A DNA stretch of 64,000 bases from Rotaria macrura (taxonomy: Eukaryota; Rotifera; Eurotatoria; Philodinida; Philodinidae). The translations under genes and the position numbers were made by a program. Position 1 is the first letter of the stretch. Each line of letters opens with the position of its first letter. The notes below the pieces were generated by a model that ran no database searches, was not told the DNA's origin, and was given only the letters and a program-made list of their open reading frames with translations. Positions 25,093 through 38,603 of the stretch are shown here, one piece after another. The stretch is taken from the NCBI GenBank assembly GCA_900239685.1, contig OENT01000053.1:62001-126000 (forward strand), given 5' to 3'.

Positions 25093-28000
25093 ATGCGTCG
25101 ATTAATGTCCCGTTTCCCACTATTTATTTTCTTATTTTGCTTGACCAACGGAGCTATCGATTATGAAACAAAAAATACTGACATTGAATTTGTACCTGAA
25201 CATTCCAATGAATGGGTCGTGAGAATCGATGAAGGTAAAATAAAGAGATAAGTTTTAAAAGAAAAATAGACTCTACTTTATTGTCATGATATCAGGTGAT
25301 GATGTTGCCGATCTGGTAGCAAGTGAACTTGGTTTACAAAATAGACGAAAGGTACCTAGCAATTATTGACTTTTGTTTTGTGAAGGCATAATTCTTCTGT
25401 TTGCACTATTAGATCTTTGATAATTACTATTTATTTGTCAATCCGTATGTTCCTCGACGATCGAAACGAGCCACAAATGATTTCACCAATTTACTTACGA
25501 AACACGAAAAAGTATCATGGGCTGAACAACAACAATCGAGAAATCGTGTTAAACGAGATTTTATCGATAAACGTGCACAAGAAGAACGTGTGTATCGCTC
25601 CGTTTCATTTTCTGACCCGAAATGGTCAAAAGAATGGTACCTAGTAAGTATTACACTAAATTTTTATATTCGAAAAATATTCATAATCGAATTTATAGAA
25701 AGATACCAGACCAGAAAGTTCAAACTATTTACCGAAACTTGATTTACACGTCTTACCAGCATGGGCAGCCGGTTATACAGGAAAAGGCATTAAGGTAACA
25801 ATACTTGATGATGGACTTGAATGGAATAACTCAGATTTATTGGCAAATTACGATCCGAAAGCAAGCTATGATCTCAATGATAATGATGAAGATCCAAGTC
25901 CACGATATGATCCAACCAACGAAAATAAGTAACATATTAATAAAAATATACATACATAATCATGACTATTACATATTTTTAAAAATAAATCTATTTCTAA
26001 TTTAGACATGGAACACGATGCGCAGGGGAAGTTGCTATGGTTGCCAATAATTCAATTTGTGGTGTTGGAATTGCGTAAGGACATATTTAATATATATATA
26101 TATACATATATATTCTTGAATATATGTATGAAGTAGCATTTTATAATTATTTATATTTATATATATATATCAGATACAATGCAAAAATTGGTGGCATTCG
26201 GATGTTAGATGGTCACGTTACCGATCGTGTTGAAGCAGAAGCCATCGCTTTCAATCATAAATACATCGATATTTATTCAGCTTCGTGGGGTCCGAATGAT
26301 GATGGACGAACGGTATGCTACTAATCAATTGAACAGAATTCTAAAACATATATATATATATATTTACATGATTGCAGGTGGAAGGTCCCGGTACACTTGC
26401 TTCAGCTGCATTTATCAAAGGAATTACAGAAGGTCGTAATGGTAAAGGTGTGATTTATGTTTGGGCTTCGGGTAATGGTGGACGACGACAAGATAATTGC
26501 AAGTAAGTGTAATGCGTTTCATGTAAGGTGTAATTAAAACATCTAAAAACTACATATAGCTGTGATGGTTATACTGGTTCAATTTATACAATATCAATAT
26601 CATCGGCATCTGAACATCAACAATCTCCATGGTATGCTGAACGTTGTCCGAGTACAATGGCAACCACATATTCATCAGGAGCTTATAAAGATCAAAAAGT
26701 TGTAAGTAGATTCATACGAATGAAGAGAAAAACAAACAGAATCAAACACCTCAACAGATAAATCAACCAAGAGAGTGTGTTCATAAGCATCAATCGTTCT
26801 CCGTGATATGTTGCTTGCTAATCAAATTTTATCATCGACGACAGCAACACTAATTCGATAGAACTTAGTACAAAGACTTCATAATAAAAACACTGTTTTT
26901 CCCCAAAGCTCCAAAGAAAGAGAAAAACCCCTATGCTAATATTTTATGATTCAAATGTGCGAGTTTTCATTCTACTAGCATCCAGTACCGAGTATTTTGT
27001 ATAAATGAGAGCACCCAATCTCGGATCTACCTAAGCCACACTTGAGTTGTCATATTGAGTCAGTTCAATGCCGGTTTGAAGTACCCACTCTGTTTAAAAT
27101 ATTCATTATCCCCTTGATAATGACTGAGCTAGAGGTTTTTTGGAAGAACTTTACTCTCAACATAGTATTCCACATAGTACAATCATCGAAAAACATATTG
27201 AAATTGGATAAAGCCACCTATTAGCAAGTTCCTATCGAAGAATAGTTCAATGCGACATTATTCATAACTATGTTAATCGTTGGTTTTATATTTCACTCAT
27301 GATATGAAGAAACCAAGTTTCATTGTTCGGACAACTACTAGCAATAAAGATTAGAGTGTGTAGCATGCATCACGAATCTAATGAACATGTTAGCAGTTAA
27401 AAACATCCGTAAATCTGATATCGAATAGAATCTAAGATTTGACACTAATTTTCACGTTATGTTCTTCATTAGATAAACTAATTTACTGAAATGTTGAAGT
27501 CTGGAAATACTTCATTAGAGAAAGAAATCTAGCAGAAAACCTTCAAAACTAATCGTTGAAAATAGCTGTAGACGTAATTAATCCTGTTTGACGTGAAATA
27601 TTTTTTAATGGAACGGAGAAAAATAGGTTATCTAAAGAGTTCAACATCACAAAATGTTTTTTTTTCTTGATGTTGACATTGAAACATAAGCGCATCCAAT
27701 GTCAAACTATTACGTATATAATATTCTTTCATGTTCATAGACAACAACAGATCTTCATGATTCATGTACTGACGATCATACAGGAACATCTGGTTTGTTG
27801 TTTTAACTTTTTACAAATTGTTTTCGAAAGTATTATTTCATGGTAATTGTTTTTATTTTCTTAGCCTCAGCACCATTAGCTGCTGGCATATTCGCACTTG
27901 TATTAGAAGCAAAGTAAATAATAACAAGAGATTAATTACAAACTAATCTTCTTATTTTATTCTAGTCCGGAACTGACATGGCGTGATATGCAACATTTAG

Positions 28001-31000
28001 TTGCTTGGACATCAGAATATGCACCATTATCTGATAATCATGGTTGGACAACAAACGGTGCAGGTTTTAAAGTAAGATCACTAATTTTAACGTAGCTATA
28101 ATTATTTTTAAAAGTTTTTGGAGTAACCGAATAATAGTCACGATGATATTTTTTTTTATTGCGTGTCAATTAATATGCTCGTGAAACAATATTGATTTTT
28201 CAATAGTTAAACATGCATGTCATTCTATGATAATCATGTCTACGTTAAAGAAGAAATATTCATTAATTGTTTCATCGCTTCTTTTTCTTTAGGTAAATAG
28301 TCGTTTTGGCTTTGGTCTTTTGAATGCCGCAGCATTAACTGAAGCAGCAAAAAGCTGGATTACTGCACCCAAGCAAAGTATTTGTGAAATAGAGCCGGTT
28401 AAATTTAAACCACAGTAGGTTTTCATGCACAAACAAAAAGATACTTAATTCTTTTCTTTTATAATCTCATTTACGTACTCATAGACGAATCAGTGCTGCT
28501 CGTCCATTAGAAATTGATTTTGAGGTGAAAGGTTGTGAAGGCGAAAATAATGTCGTTCATTTTCTTGAACATATTCAACTCTATGTTACAATTAGCTACA
28601 CACGACGTGGTGCACTCAAAATAAATATTACCAGTCCACATGGTAGAATCGATTACTGCTTCTTTCTGTCAATATTTATTTTAAACAAAACATATATTTA
28701 GGAACTCAGACAACATTATTATCTGAACGTGAGCAAGATACATCAACGGAAGGTTTTAAAAATTGGTCATTTATGAGTGTACATAACTGGGGTGAAAATC
28801 CAAAAGGTTCATGGACCATTAAAATAATGGACACAGTACAGTGTTTTTACTGTTATATTTGATATCAAAATTTTCTTTTTTTCATTCAATTTTCAGACGG
28901 GCAACATGAATAATCACGGCTCATTAGAAGATTTTCGTCTCGTCTTACATGGCACGAGTGAAGCACCGCATCATATGAAAACTGGACCAAGAATTTATAA
29001 TGAAAATTATAATACCGTCCAGAATGAAAGAAGTGTACGTTAAAGATAAAATGATGACAAATACAACATCTTATTGAGATCTTCAAAATAATATAATCTA
29101 TGAGCAATAGCTATCGTAGAAGTACACTCGACATTTTTACTTCCTACATCTTATCAGTTGACATGAGCAATAGTTTATTGTCTTTCAAATTTGATTACCA
29201 TAGTTTCGTGCTAAAATCTAGAAGCGTATCATATATATATATTCACTATTAGAATGCAAAATATAATTAGGTTCCATGAGAATAATCCATGCATACTGTC
29301 TTGATTAAAAGTTAAGCACAAAACGAACCATCTGCAACATCAGATATGACCGTCTACTTTGACTTCATGTCAACGAAAGGGATCTTGAAAATTAACAATG
29401 ACAATACCCTAAACTTTTCGTGCGGATGTTTATAATCGAAAATAAGAGAATGATAATTTTCATGCATACGTTTAGAAATTCAAAGGAATGGTCTTCTCAC
29501 CGATGTTGAATTCAGCTAATTCCCAACAGTCAATTCCCATGTTTAGAATCGATTCCATTCTCATCAGATCATTCGAAAATTCGTTTCGAAGCGCATGGCT
29601 GACTCAATACTCGACTTTATCTAACTCGTATAGTGTCAGACAATAGAGTGTTTCCACGGAGAGTTTGTCTTCCTCTGTCAGTTCTTTTAATCAGACTAAT
29701 ATACTAGATGAAAGTATTTTCTTTTCTCCGTCGAATTGCATGTAAAGGTTTACAAAAAAACATATTTTTTTGTCTTTCTCTCATTTCTTATCGATGACGT
29801 CGTTTGCTTGCATTCACTAAATGACGGCATAAATGAAAAAGATGCTCGTTCTCTAGCTGTAATAGTAAGAATGAACTTCGAGGTAAATAGTACTCGGTAG
29901 AGTTTTCCATATTGTGTAAAACTTAGCGACTTTTTAAAGTTACATTAGAGAATCATACGGAATCGTCAAGTATAAAATATTCATGAATGAAAAACAAAAA
30001 GAGTTTCTAAGAATAATATGGAATCAATTCTAGTCAATGTAATCAAGCTTGTCACCAGAACAAATCAAATATTTGTCAGGAATATGAAAAAGTTAATTTC
30101 ATGTGACAATGCCACAATATTATTCTACAAGTTTCACTATGTTCCAATTAATCAGGCGTAGTCATTTGTCAGCGTGAGCTGACTTATAGTTTCGATTATT
30201 TATTCATCAGACATTTTGAATTTTCCTAGAGTTTTGAAAAGTTTCTTAGATCAATTTTTAACAATCATACAGACACGTCAAGTAGTTTCTCTTACACATT
30301 CACCATTGCAGAGACCAAAAGTGAATATTTTTCAACTGAAATAAATTTGCCGCGACATACTGTGACACATACAGATGAGTTCATATTTTTATGGAAATTC
30401 GAAATACAATATATATATATCTTAATGGGAAGGGTGATCGATTTTTGACGTGAAAGTTGACTATTGGGGATTAGTTGAATTGAAGTTCGGTAGGAATACC
30501 ATTTCCTTGATTGATGAGGGTTTGTTCCGAGGTCGAACATGTTGACCTGCTCAAGCTGACAAGGAAATAACTACAATATATAATTCGCTGTTTGAAATCG
30601 TATTTTACTCACTAGGATGTCTCACTGAGATGAGAAAATTCCGATAGAAATCATTTACATTAATTTAGGATGAATAAGTTGGCATCGGAATGTTTTATCG
30701 GATGTATTCGGTGAAATTAGAGAATAGAATTTTAATTGAATATTTCGACTAAACTAGTACTAACGATGCTTAGAAAGAAAAATCCAACGTCTTTTAACCA
30801 GATTCAAAATTTCGCAGAAACTATTGCATGTCGCAAAAAATCTATTTTTCTTACGGAAAAATGAAATATTTCGTTCGAAAAACTCAAAACTTTTGTTTTT
30901 GCAAGTACACGTTCGAGATTATTGAAAAATTGATCGAGCCATTGTCTACAATTCTATTCTTTAAATTTATTGTAATGAATAACTAAATGATTGTGAATCC

Positions 31001-31348
31001 GTTGTAGTGTCGATTTACTATGAAACTGATCTAGAATTGTGAACAGCTTTTATCAACTCATTTTCTTACATTGTATCTACTAGAACTATAAAATATGAAA
31101 AATAACTATGGATTCATGCAAAGAGCTTGTCATAGGTTACATTTCTTGTTATTTTCTTTTTCTAGGAAAAACGACAAAGTTCAAACACAATCGATCATCA
31201 ACAAACCATGATTGGATCAAATCAAATTTCATCGAACGACGATGAGTATGATCGACAAGATAAACTCAATGATATCAATACTATTCCTCGCACAGATAGC
31301 CATTGGCTTCGTCTTCTTGCTCGTCTCAATGGTAATTGGTTGCAATAA
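25093..31348 (+). CDS. Furin/PC1-like proprotein convertase (kexin family, S8B)
   Basis: Calcium-dependent subtilisin-like serine endoprotease that cuts secretory precursors after paired basic residues in the Golgi or secretory granules. Sixteen exons (25093..25234, 25296..25351, 25413..25643, 25699..25928, 26006..26074, 26174..26312, 26378..26502, 26560..26701, 27741..27792, 27865..27913, 27966..28071, 28293..28414, 28485..28642, 28702..28835, 28897..29034, 31166..31348) give 691 aa, all in phase. A signal peptide (~1-20) is followed by a prodomain with an internal site RRSKR (ends R85) and the main site RNRVKR (ends R114). The catalytic residues are Asp180 (LDDG), His221 (HGTRCAGE) and Ser395 (GTSASAP). 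The oxyanion residue is Asn322 (WASGNGG), which argues against PC2, where it is Asp. A P domain follows (~440-610) with RRGA where furin has RRGD. There is no Cys-rich repeat and no membrane segment; the tail is short and hydrophilic. Two large introns (1039 and 2131 bp) contrast with the others (mostly 50-220 bp). Confidence 0.95.
26088..26104. repeat. (TA)n microsatellite in convertase intron 5
   Basis: A short TA tract sits in the small intron after exon 5. Similar tracts occur before exon 6, in the intron before exon 7 (about 26350-26363), and near 29231, 30411 and 62644. They are ordinary simple repeats. Confidence 0.7.
29035..31165 (+). other. Large intron 15 of the convertase, no gene inside
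   Basis: These 2131 bp separate the P-domain exon from the last exon. I see no exon, repeat or antisense gene. If the intron is retained, translation adds only V-R and stops at TAA 29041-29043, giving a shorter protein with a different C-terminus. Confidence 0.6.
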
Positions 31349-31349
31349 A
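31344..31349 (+). terminator. AATAAA overlapping the convertase stop codon
   Basis: The TAA stop (31346-31348) is part of an AATAAA hexamer. If used, the 3' untranslated region would be only a few tens of bases, which fits the close convergent gene ending at 31634. No other sense AATAAA is seen before that gene's end. Confidence 0.35.
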
Positions 31350-31633
31350 TGAATACAAGAAAGAAAAAAAAATATGAAACTAAAAAAAAAAAGAGAATAT
31401 AACCTAATGAATATATTAACTCATGTCAAACATCCATAATCTAGTCATCATCATTCCGAAGAAGAATTCGTTTTCTCATTTTCATTCTATTTTTGTAAAA
31501 GATCGTGAATTTAGAATTTTATTTATTTCTCTCTTTCTCTGGGTATATATTTTAAAAAAAAGTCATCAGCGAAGACAAATCGAATATATGAAGAAGAAAA
31601 ATTAAGTTTCCAAGCTTTTCGTATTTTTGTTTT

Positions 31634-33527
31634 TCATAAATTTTGTCGATGATGTCTATTGAGATTGATCGATAATTCAGACATGGTTGTTCGAGGTACG
31701 TTTGATGATATTATTGTTCTACTTTTACGTTGTGATGAATACACAACACTGAGTGCTGTTGGCTCCGAGAAACTACGATAAGATGCATGTGTTTGAGAGG
31801 AAAATTCAGCCGATGATGATACACATGGACAACAGCGAAGTGCAGTTCGAAAACCATTACGAAATCTAAATATCAATAATAATTGAAAAGAGCAAAAGTA
31901 AAATTTGTATTCTGCTGTTCGTTTCTTTTTACCTATTATTCATGCAACAGTAAAGAAATGGATTATACATGGAATTACTCATGGCAAAAAAATACGATAT
32001 AAGATAAACATAAGGAGTTCCATGCCATTCTAGAATTGATTTATATATAGTAGGAAGAATGAAATAGAGTTGTTGAGGAAACCTATGTGTACATCAAAGA
32101 AGTACCAATCTTTTCAATGATATACAAATATTCTATAATTACCAGCATATTCCGAAAATCAGAACAACAGCAATGAGCATTTTGACAACTTTTCGTTTCG
32201 ATTGAATTGAATCACGTTGTCGTTTTGTAACTTCCCCAATAGCTAAATACAACATTTATATGAAACACAAATAATCTTTTCCGATAGTATAAAAAAACCT
32301 GTTTGTCCCCAAAGTTCAATGGCTATTCTTGTATACGTTATTGTTAATATGACAATGGGACCGACATATGTTACCGAAAAGAAAATCCATTCGTATCTAT
32401 AATAGCATAGAGTTGAAGAAAAAGCAAAGCAAAAGAAAAATTGAACTTTTTCTTCTTTTACTTTTGATGACTTTTCAAATCTTCAATTTTACAATCAATT
32501 CTAACTTTAATAAATGATCGAATAGCCGGTGATGATACAAGTAAAGATAGTATCCATATGCTACATATGATCATAATTGTTTGTATATGTGTTAATTTCG
32601 TACGTAACGGATGTATGATCGCAAAATATCTTTTCAATAAAAATAAAATAAAGTATTATAGTCTTATATTTATATTTGTGATAGTTGTTTGTTTTTCAAT
32701 TTACCTATCTAAACTAATCGCTACATACGTTAGGACGTTAGCTGCAATCGATGTATGAGATACTGCTTGAACTAAAGGACACATAAAATTCCCAAATGGC
32801 CATGATACTTGAGTAACCATAAAATAGCCGTTAAATGGAATATTGAATATAGCATTGAGTACATCGGCGTATGCAAGATTAACCAGAAAATAATTTGTTG
32901 GTGTTCTCATACGACGATGAGCCAGTACAATCCATATAACAATACTATTTCCACAAACAGCCAACAGTACAACAATTGCAAATAGTAATAAAAAGATGAA
33001 CTAAATAAGATATAAACATCATCAATAGAAATTGCTCTTGGGAATAGTTGTGTCGAAAAAACATCTCTAACACAGAGTTCAATTTTTTTCGATATGTATA
33101 TAATTTATCAATGATTTTTATCATATCTTCTTGTTTTACAATAGTTATATTTCTAAAAATGTTCTTAGTATGGTTTCATTATTTCAATTATGCTTGCCTA
33201 TCTACATGAGAAAGATAGCAAGAGGAAAAGTATTACTTGTTGTTGGCTACGAGACATTTATCAAAATGCCATTTGAAATTCCACTTTTTGAAAAAACAAT
33301 GGTTCAATCGAAATCAAATCTTTACTCGACGAAACTACTTAGAGTTGTAGGCCAATCGATTTTACTAGTTTGAAAATCAACGTTATATCGTGTCAAGAAT
33401 TATATGGTTCATAAGTATGGCAATATATTTTGAACAAGCATTTACTTACTTGTACGGTTAATGGTAAAGCAGTTGAAGATTCTTCTTTTTTCATATTGTT
33501 CACAGTAGTATTAATGAATGAAGTCAT
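31634..33527 (-). CDS. Tachykinin-receptor-like neuropeptide GPCR
   Basis: Seven-transmembrane rhodopsin-like receptor at the cell surface, expected to bind a tachykinin-type or related peptide and signal through a G protein. Exons: complement(31634..31865, 31933..32082, 32143..32242, 32299..32396, 32462..32629, 32705..33000, 33450..33527), 373 aa, all phases consistent. The N-terminus has an NTT glycosylation sequon. TM1-TM2 contains GNSIVIWIVLAHRRMRTPTN and FLVNLAYAD, very close to tachykinin receptors. Other landmarks are Cys in GNFMC (start of TM3), DRY at 124-126 (split by an intron), an extracellular loop 2 Cys (RIDCKIED), CWFPQQLYFIL in TM6, SNSMYNPFLYCCMNNRFRNGF at TM7 and helix 8, and RCCPC as a likely palmitoylation site. 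The donor after exon 3 is inferred from phase and from keeping the loop 2 Cys. It converges on the convertase gene with 285 bp between stop codons. The exact peptide ligand cannot be read from sequence. Confidence 0.92.
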
Positions 33528-36500
33528 CGTTTTTTATTGAAATTATTTACTAATATTCATTCGTTATGTATCTATTTGTCTAGTCTATCTTATTATATGA
33601 AAAAGAAAGAATCTGATTTTTAGGTTTTTCTTTTGCTACTTCTCTCTGACTCTCTCTCTCTATGTTTCTCTCTTTTCTATGTTAGCCATTTGGTATTCGG
33701 ATGCATTCCATAGCTATTGCTATTCCCTCTCTTCTCATTTATTACTTGTCGAAATGTTTTCTTGACGAGACAAAAAAAAAGCGACTTGAGAATATCGAAT
33801 AACACACAAAAACAATGAAGCCCATCAAAAACAACAACAAAAATCCGAAGAAAAAGAAATAAGGCATAGATTACAAATCAATCTCAAGATCTGCTTATCA
33901 CTTTCATAGCTGAATGATGTGCACAGTTATTGGATTCGATGGAATGTAGATATAGGTTTTGCTCATGTTTTTTTGTGACATAGTTAATAATCCTTCGATT
34001 TCTGTTTCGGAAAACAAAAGAGAAAGAGAAGAGAAGAAAAAGACAATGATCTTCGATTGTGATTATGCGTGAATTAATCTTTGTTGTATGCGCTAAGAAA
34101 ATAGAATGACAACAAAACTTTGTAAGGCTTGATCCTTGTCTCCAAACACATCGTCATTGCAAAGGAGTCATTTCTCTTGGCTACTAATGTAGTGAAGAAT
34201 TAGTGCATAGATACACGATAATGAATGAAAGAAAATATTTCCAATGATTTTCTTTTTCTGTTTGTTTAAGTATTATATTTTGAATCTCTCACTATGACAA
34301 TGAACTTCATAAATATGTGTATTTGTATGCATGAACGTGTCTTGATAGAACACATAGTCGTCTTATCGGCAAACTCTTCAAAAACACAAACAGCATGGTA
34401 TTTGATGTTCAGAATAAATTAGCATACTCATAGCATTTTAGTAGTTTAATCAAAGTTTCTGTCAAATATTGAACTTCATATTGAAACTCATCGAGCAAAA
34501 TGTCTAATCAGAATTTGGTTGATATAGTTAATCTATCATCGCTTGTATTTAGTAAGAGACTTGATGATACACAAAAGAATATGAGTGTTCCAGCAAACGA
34601 ACAATGAAGAGCAGAGTGGAGAAACGACGTAGGTATTTGATTTCAAAAATGAACATGATATTTTCCAAGATTTGAATAATATCATTAATATATTTATTTG
34701 CGTTGAATCTTTAGTAAATGATGTATTGTTCTCATTCTGTATAATGCTACAAACTTGAATAGATTTCTATCATCTTACAAGAAGAAGAAAGAATTCTCTT
34801 TTTCTAATGAGAGTCAATAAGATCAAACGAATCATCTATGTAGATTCTAAAATAAGAGCTGTTACTCCGTCAGTTTTTGTGCCAACAAATTGTTTTTTTC
34901 ATACTCTCCTTTCTTAGATAAAGAAGCATTCTGTGCAGATAAAAATACGATTCAAACATATGTTTAGTCTAAGGAATGTAAATATTTGAGCACAAAATCA
35001 AAATAGAGGAAACTTTTGAGAAATATATTTTCTTGATTTTCTCTTTGTAGCACATCAGTTAAGTAAGCGTAACGACAAATGAATGACAGACTCTCAATTG
35101 AACGAGAGATTATCTGAGAAACAAAATTCGTATTTTCATGATCTTCAGACTTTTCGAGTCTTTTTTCTGCGAAGAAAAATGGCACAAAGCGGGTAATTAC
35201 CTCAAAGAACCACATCGAATAATGTAAAATCTGTTAGTTATGTCATTTTGCATCTTTTTTAATAGAAGTCAGACATACAACTTCTTTTCAATGTATTTTT
35301 ATAAAAATTGATTTCTTTAGAGACAAGATTTTGTCATCAAGAGAAAATAGATTATGCTATTGTGTCATGTACTGAATAATTAAAAATTTTATTTGTTTGC
35401 ATGCAAATACGTTGAAGTCAATTTTTCAACTTGATAGATTGGTAAACTTTCATACTATTGGTTACCTAAAGATTGTATAAACTTTATAATCAAAATGAAT
35501 AGAAAAGGGCAACTTTCGTAAGTGTAGTCAGTGAAAATTATTCGCATCAGAATATGCCACGACTTCTTATGAACGTTCTGGGATTTTTGAGTATTCTTCG
35601 GTGGTACTCATAATCCTGCCTGAGTACAGCAATAGAATACTTGTCTTATATTAATGAATGTTATGCGAATGCTGATACATATTTTTCTTTTGCCTATTTT
35701 ATGTCACATTATTCATTAGCATGTATTCTACATTGTATGCGTGTTATTATTTGTCTATTTCATAGCAGTATAAATCATTAAACAAAACAAAGAATAGAAT
35801 CGCAAACAATGAAATCTTTCAGAAGAATAGCTCCTAGTCTTGTCGATGCAAAAAGATGGTATATTTTTTTTCTAAGTTCAAAAATTGTTGTAGTCTTTTC
35901 AAGAGATCTCTTTTGTTCGATCGATGAAGTTGTACGAACAGTGCAGATAGATATAAAGTTCTTCGAGAAATTTGAGTAATCATACTAACTAGATGAGGAT
36001 GCGGATGTAGAAAATCTCGAGAGAAAGAGATCGTTTTTAATATTTCAGATCCGAACGATGAATCTGTGTTAAATGATTAAGATTTATGTGTTTTATAGAT
36101 AATGAAGAAATTCTGATGAATAATAAGATGTTCTAGTTATAAGAATACTTAGATTCATAATCGTTATAGTTTCGAAATATGAAGAAGTTTGCCAATAGTT
36201 CATTAATCTATGCATATCAACGTCTATCAGCTAGAACCTCTTTCTTAGATGTTTATCTTTTCCTTTCTGATAGTATAAACATATTTCACAGAAGTCTAGA
36301 GAAAATGACCACGTTGCCCATATGTTTTCTTATGTTTAATTGCAAGAAATGACATGTTTTACAAAACCACAACAACCAAATAGAAGAAGTACATACATTT
36401 CTATTCTCTAAAAGAAAACTCTGTCAAATCTTACAGATCAATTTACACATTTCAATTTGTATTAGTTCCAATTAATAAATATCATAGAAAAATTTATTTT

Positions 36501-37639
36501 TTGCTTTTAACGTCAAAAGCATTTTTCTTCTCATGGAAAATAAATGTGATTTTACATTTGTTATATTAATTGATAAATTATTTTAAACATACAATTATCA
36601 AAAAAGTCAATATTCAGCATTTTGTTTTTGTTTATATTATCTGTATCAATATTTTGATACGTTTTGTTTTCGTTGAAAGAACGACAACTATCTTATTTAT
36701 GATAATAATGTCGGTATTCAACTTAAATGAACTTACAAAAAAAAAGAGAATACATAATGGAAATATTTAATCATCTGTTGACATGCTTCTGCATGGATCT
36801 TTTTTTCGCATCAAAGGAAATTAAACATCAAATATATGTCATTGTATTACATGAGAACGATTTAATTTTCAAGATTTGTTCGATTTTTTTCAGATAATTT
36901 TTCTTTGGGTTCACATTGTAACAAATTATATGTTATCTTTAACCTTTTGATATATGTGTATTCAATTTTAATAATGATTCAAATTCATCTATTCGTTATA
37001 TTGTGTCTCTCGGTTTGGATGAGGCGTACGTCGATTGCTTTTACGACTGATACGGTATGAAAACATAATGTCTATACTCTCTATCAATATGACTTTTACG
37101 AGTAACTATACTCGACTATATTTCTCTTTGTTTTAAAGTAGCGCTGTATGATCAAGTTGAGGGGACTTTGTCATTGCTACATTTATTCAGAACAATGGAG
37201 AGCTCCATATATTTGTCGTGGTACTATATTACGCTGCTGACATTTTATAGCTCTGGGGAACAAAAATGTGTTTTAGTTAATCGAGAACGAAAATTAAATT
37301 CTTAGTATGATCAACTATTGTATAGGATTCTTAAAATGTTTTTGAAAAGGCTTTGAAAGTTTCTTGTTCAATTTTTCTATGTTTTATTTAAGAAAAATAA
37401 AATTTTGTCTTTTTAACGAATTTTCTTCGATTTCGATGTAATCTACATGTAGAAATATTTCACTATAATTTAGTCTGTAAGTACATATCAATTTTCATGA
37501 GACGATTTTCGTAAAAACCGATAAGTACTATTCTTCTGGTCTTAAAAGCACATTTTTAGTAGTTATGATTTCTTTTACTGATAATGTGATATGTCACATA
37601 CTGAACACGGAGAGATTCAACCAATGAAAATTAACCGAC

Positions 37640-38015
37640 AAAATTGTCATTACTATCATCTCATGAATTCTGGTTTTCTTGAAAAATCAAAATTATTTAA
37701 TTAGTTTTGTTTTTTCTACATCATTCTCATCACATAATCTTGATGTTTTCCCAAAATGCTAATAATACCAGTAGTTTCATTATTTTTCCATCATTTTCTT
37801 TCCCGTTTAAATAAGTTTTCCCGCGGAACAAAAATCACCGAATTAGTTTCATTACGTTACCATTGTTCTCATCTCATGACTTCCCGTACTGTCGAAAACG
37901 AAAAATTACCGCATGACTTTCATTATTTCTGCATCATTTTCATTTCAGTAATTTAGTTTTTATCGAAAAATAAAAATCTCTAGATGACTTTCATTGTTTT
38001 TCAGTAAAATTCAGG
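37640..38015. repeat. Degenerate ~71-bp tandem repeat, about five units
   Basis: A recognisable block, TTTCATTATTT-CATCATTTTCATT with variations, recurs at about 37703, 37775, 37847, 37918 and 37989, a spacing of 71-72 bp. Units also share a downstream TTTTC-GAAAAA-AAAATC part. The 66-codon frame at 37756-37956 is a by-product of the repeat, since its period is near a multiple of three. Confidence 0.6.
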
Positions 38016-38370
38016 CAGCTACTGGAATTATGTTTTTTTTTATGGAAACGATTCATCCAATTATAATGAAAAATGATTATATTGCATGAAATTCATTAAA
38101 AGAATACATCACTGAAATGGTTAATTCGAATCCCTCGTAAATGTTGTACTTATACGTACCATTTTGGAAAATAAAGTAATATGTAAGAACAGAGAGGATG
38201 TCGAGCCCTGCTGAATTCACATGAATTTATATATTATTTAAGGTAACTAGTCTATATGACTCTGTAGAATGAAGGACTCGCATAGTTCATGGCATAGCCA
38301 CACGAAGGGCACTCCTAGTAGCAATGGATTAATATGAATCATTTCGTGAACATGCTTTTAGTGAAATCTA

Positions 38371-38603
38371 AATCATTTTAATGCCATGATTTTAAAGAAA
38401 CCGAAGGATTATGTCCGTTTCATAATGGAAAATTGCAATTTTTTTCAGTAATTCTTAACCAGAAAAATATAATCATTTTCATTTGTTTTCAATGATTTTC
38501 ATCGAATGAATTGTATGTCTTTTTAATCGTTTTCATGCCATGATTTAAGAAAAACCTCAAGGATTATATTCATTTCACGATGAAAAATGGGCTTTTTTTA
38601 ATT
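38371..38603. repeat. Direct repeat, ~78-bp units 154 bp apart
   Basis: The segments 38371-38448 and 38525-38603 align: both have ATGCCATGATTT, then AGGATTAT, then a poly-T run preceded by AATGGAAA/GATGAAAA. The bases between them are the size of one further, more diverged unit, so this may be a three-unit, ~77-bp array related to the one just upstream. Confidence 0.45.

Noticed and set aside
24688-25148. Overlapping minus-strand frames beside the convertase start
   Set aside because: They come from purine/pyrimidine-skewed sequence and overlap the convertase signal-peptide exon.
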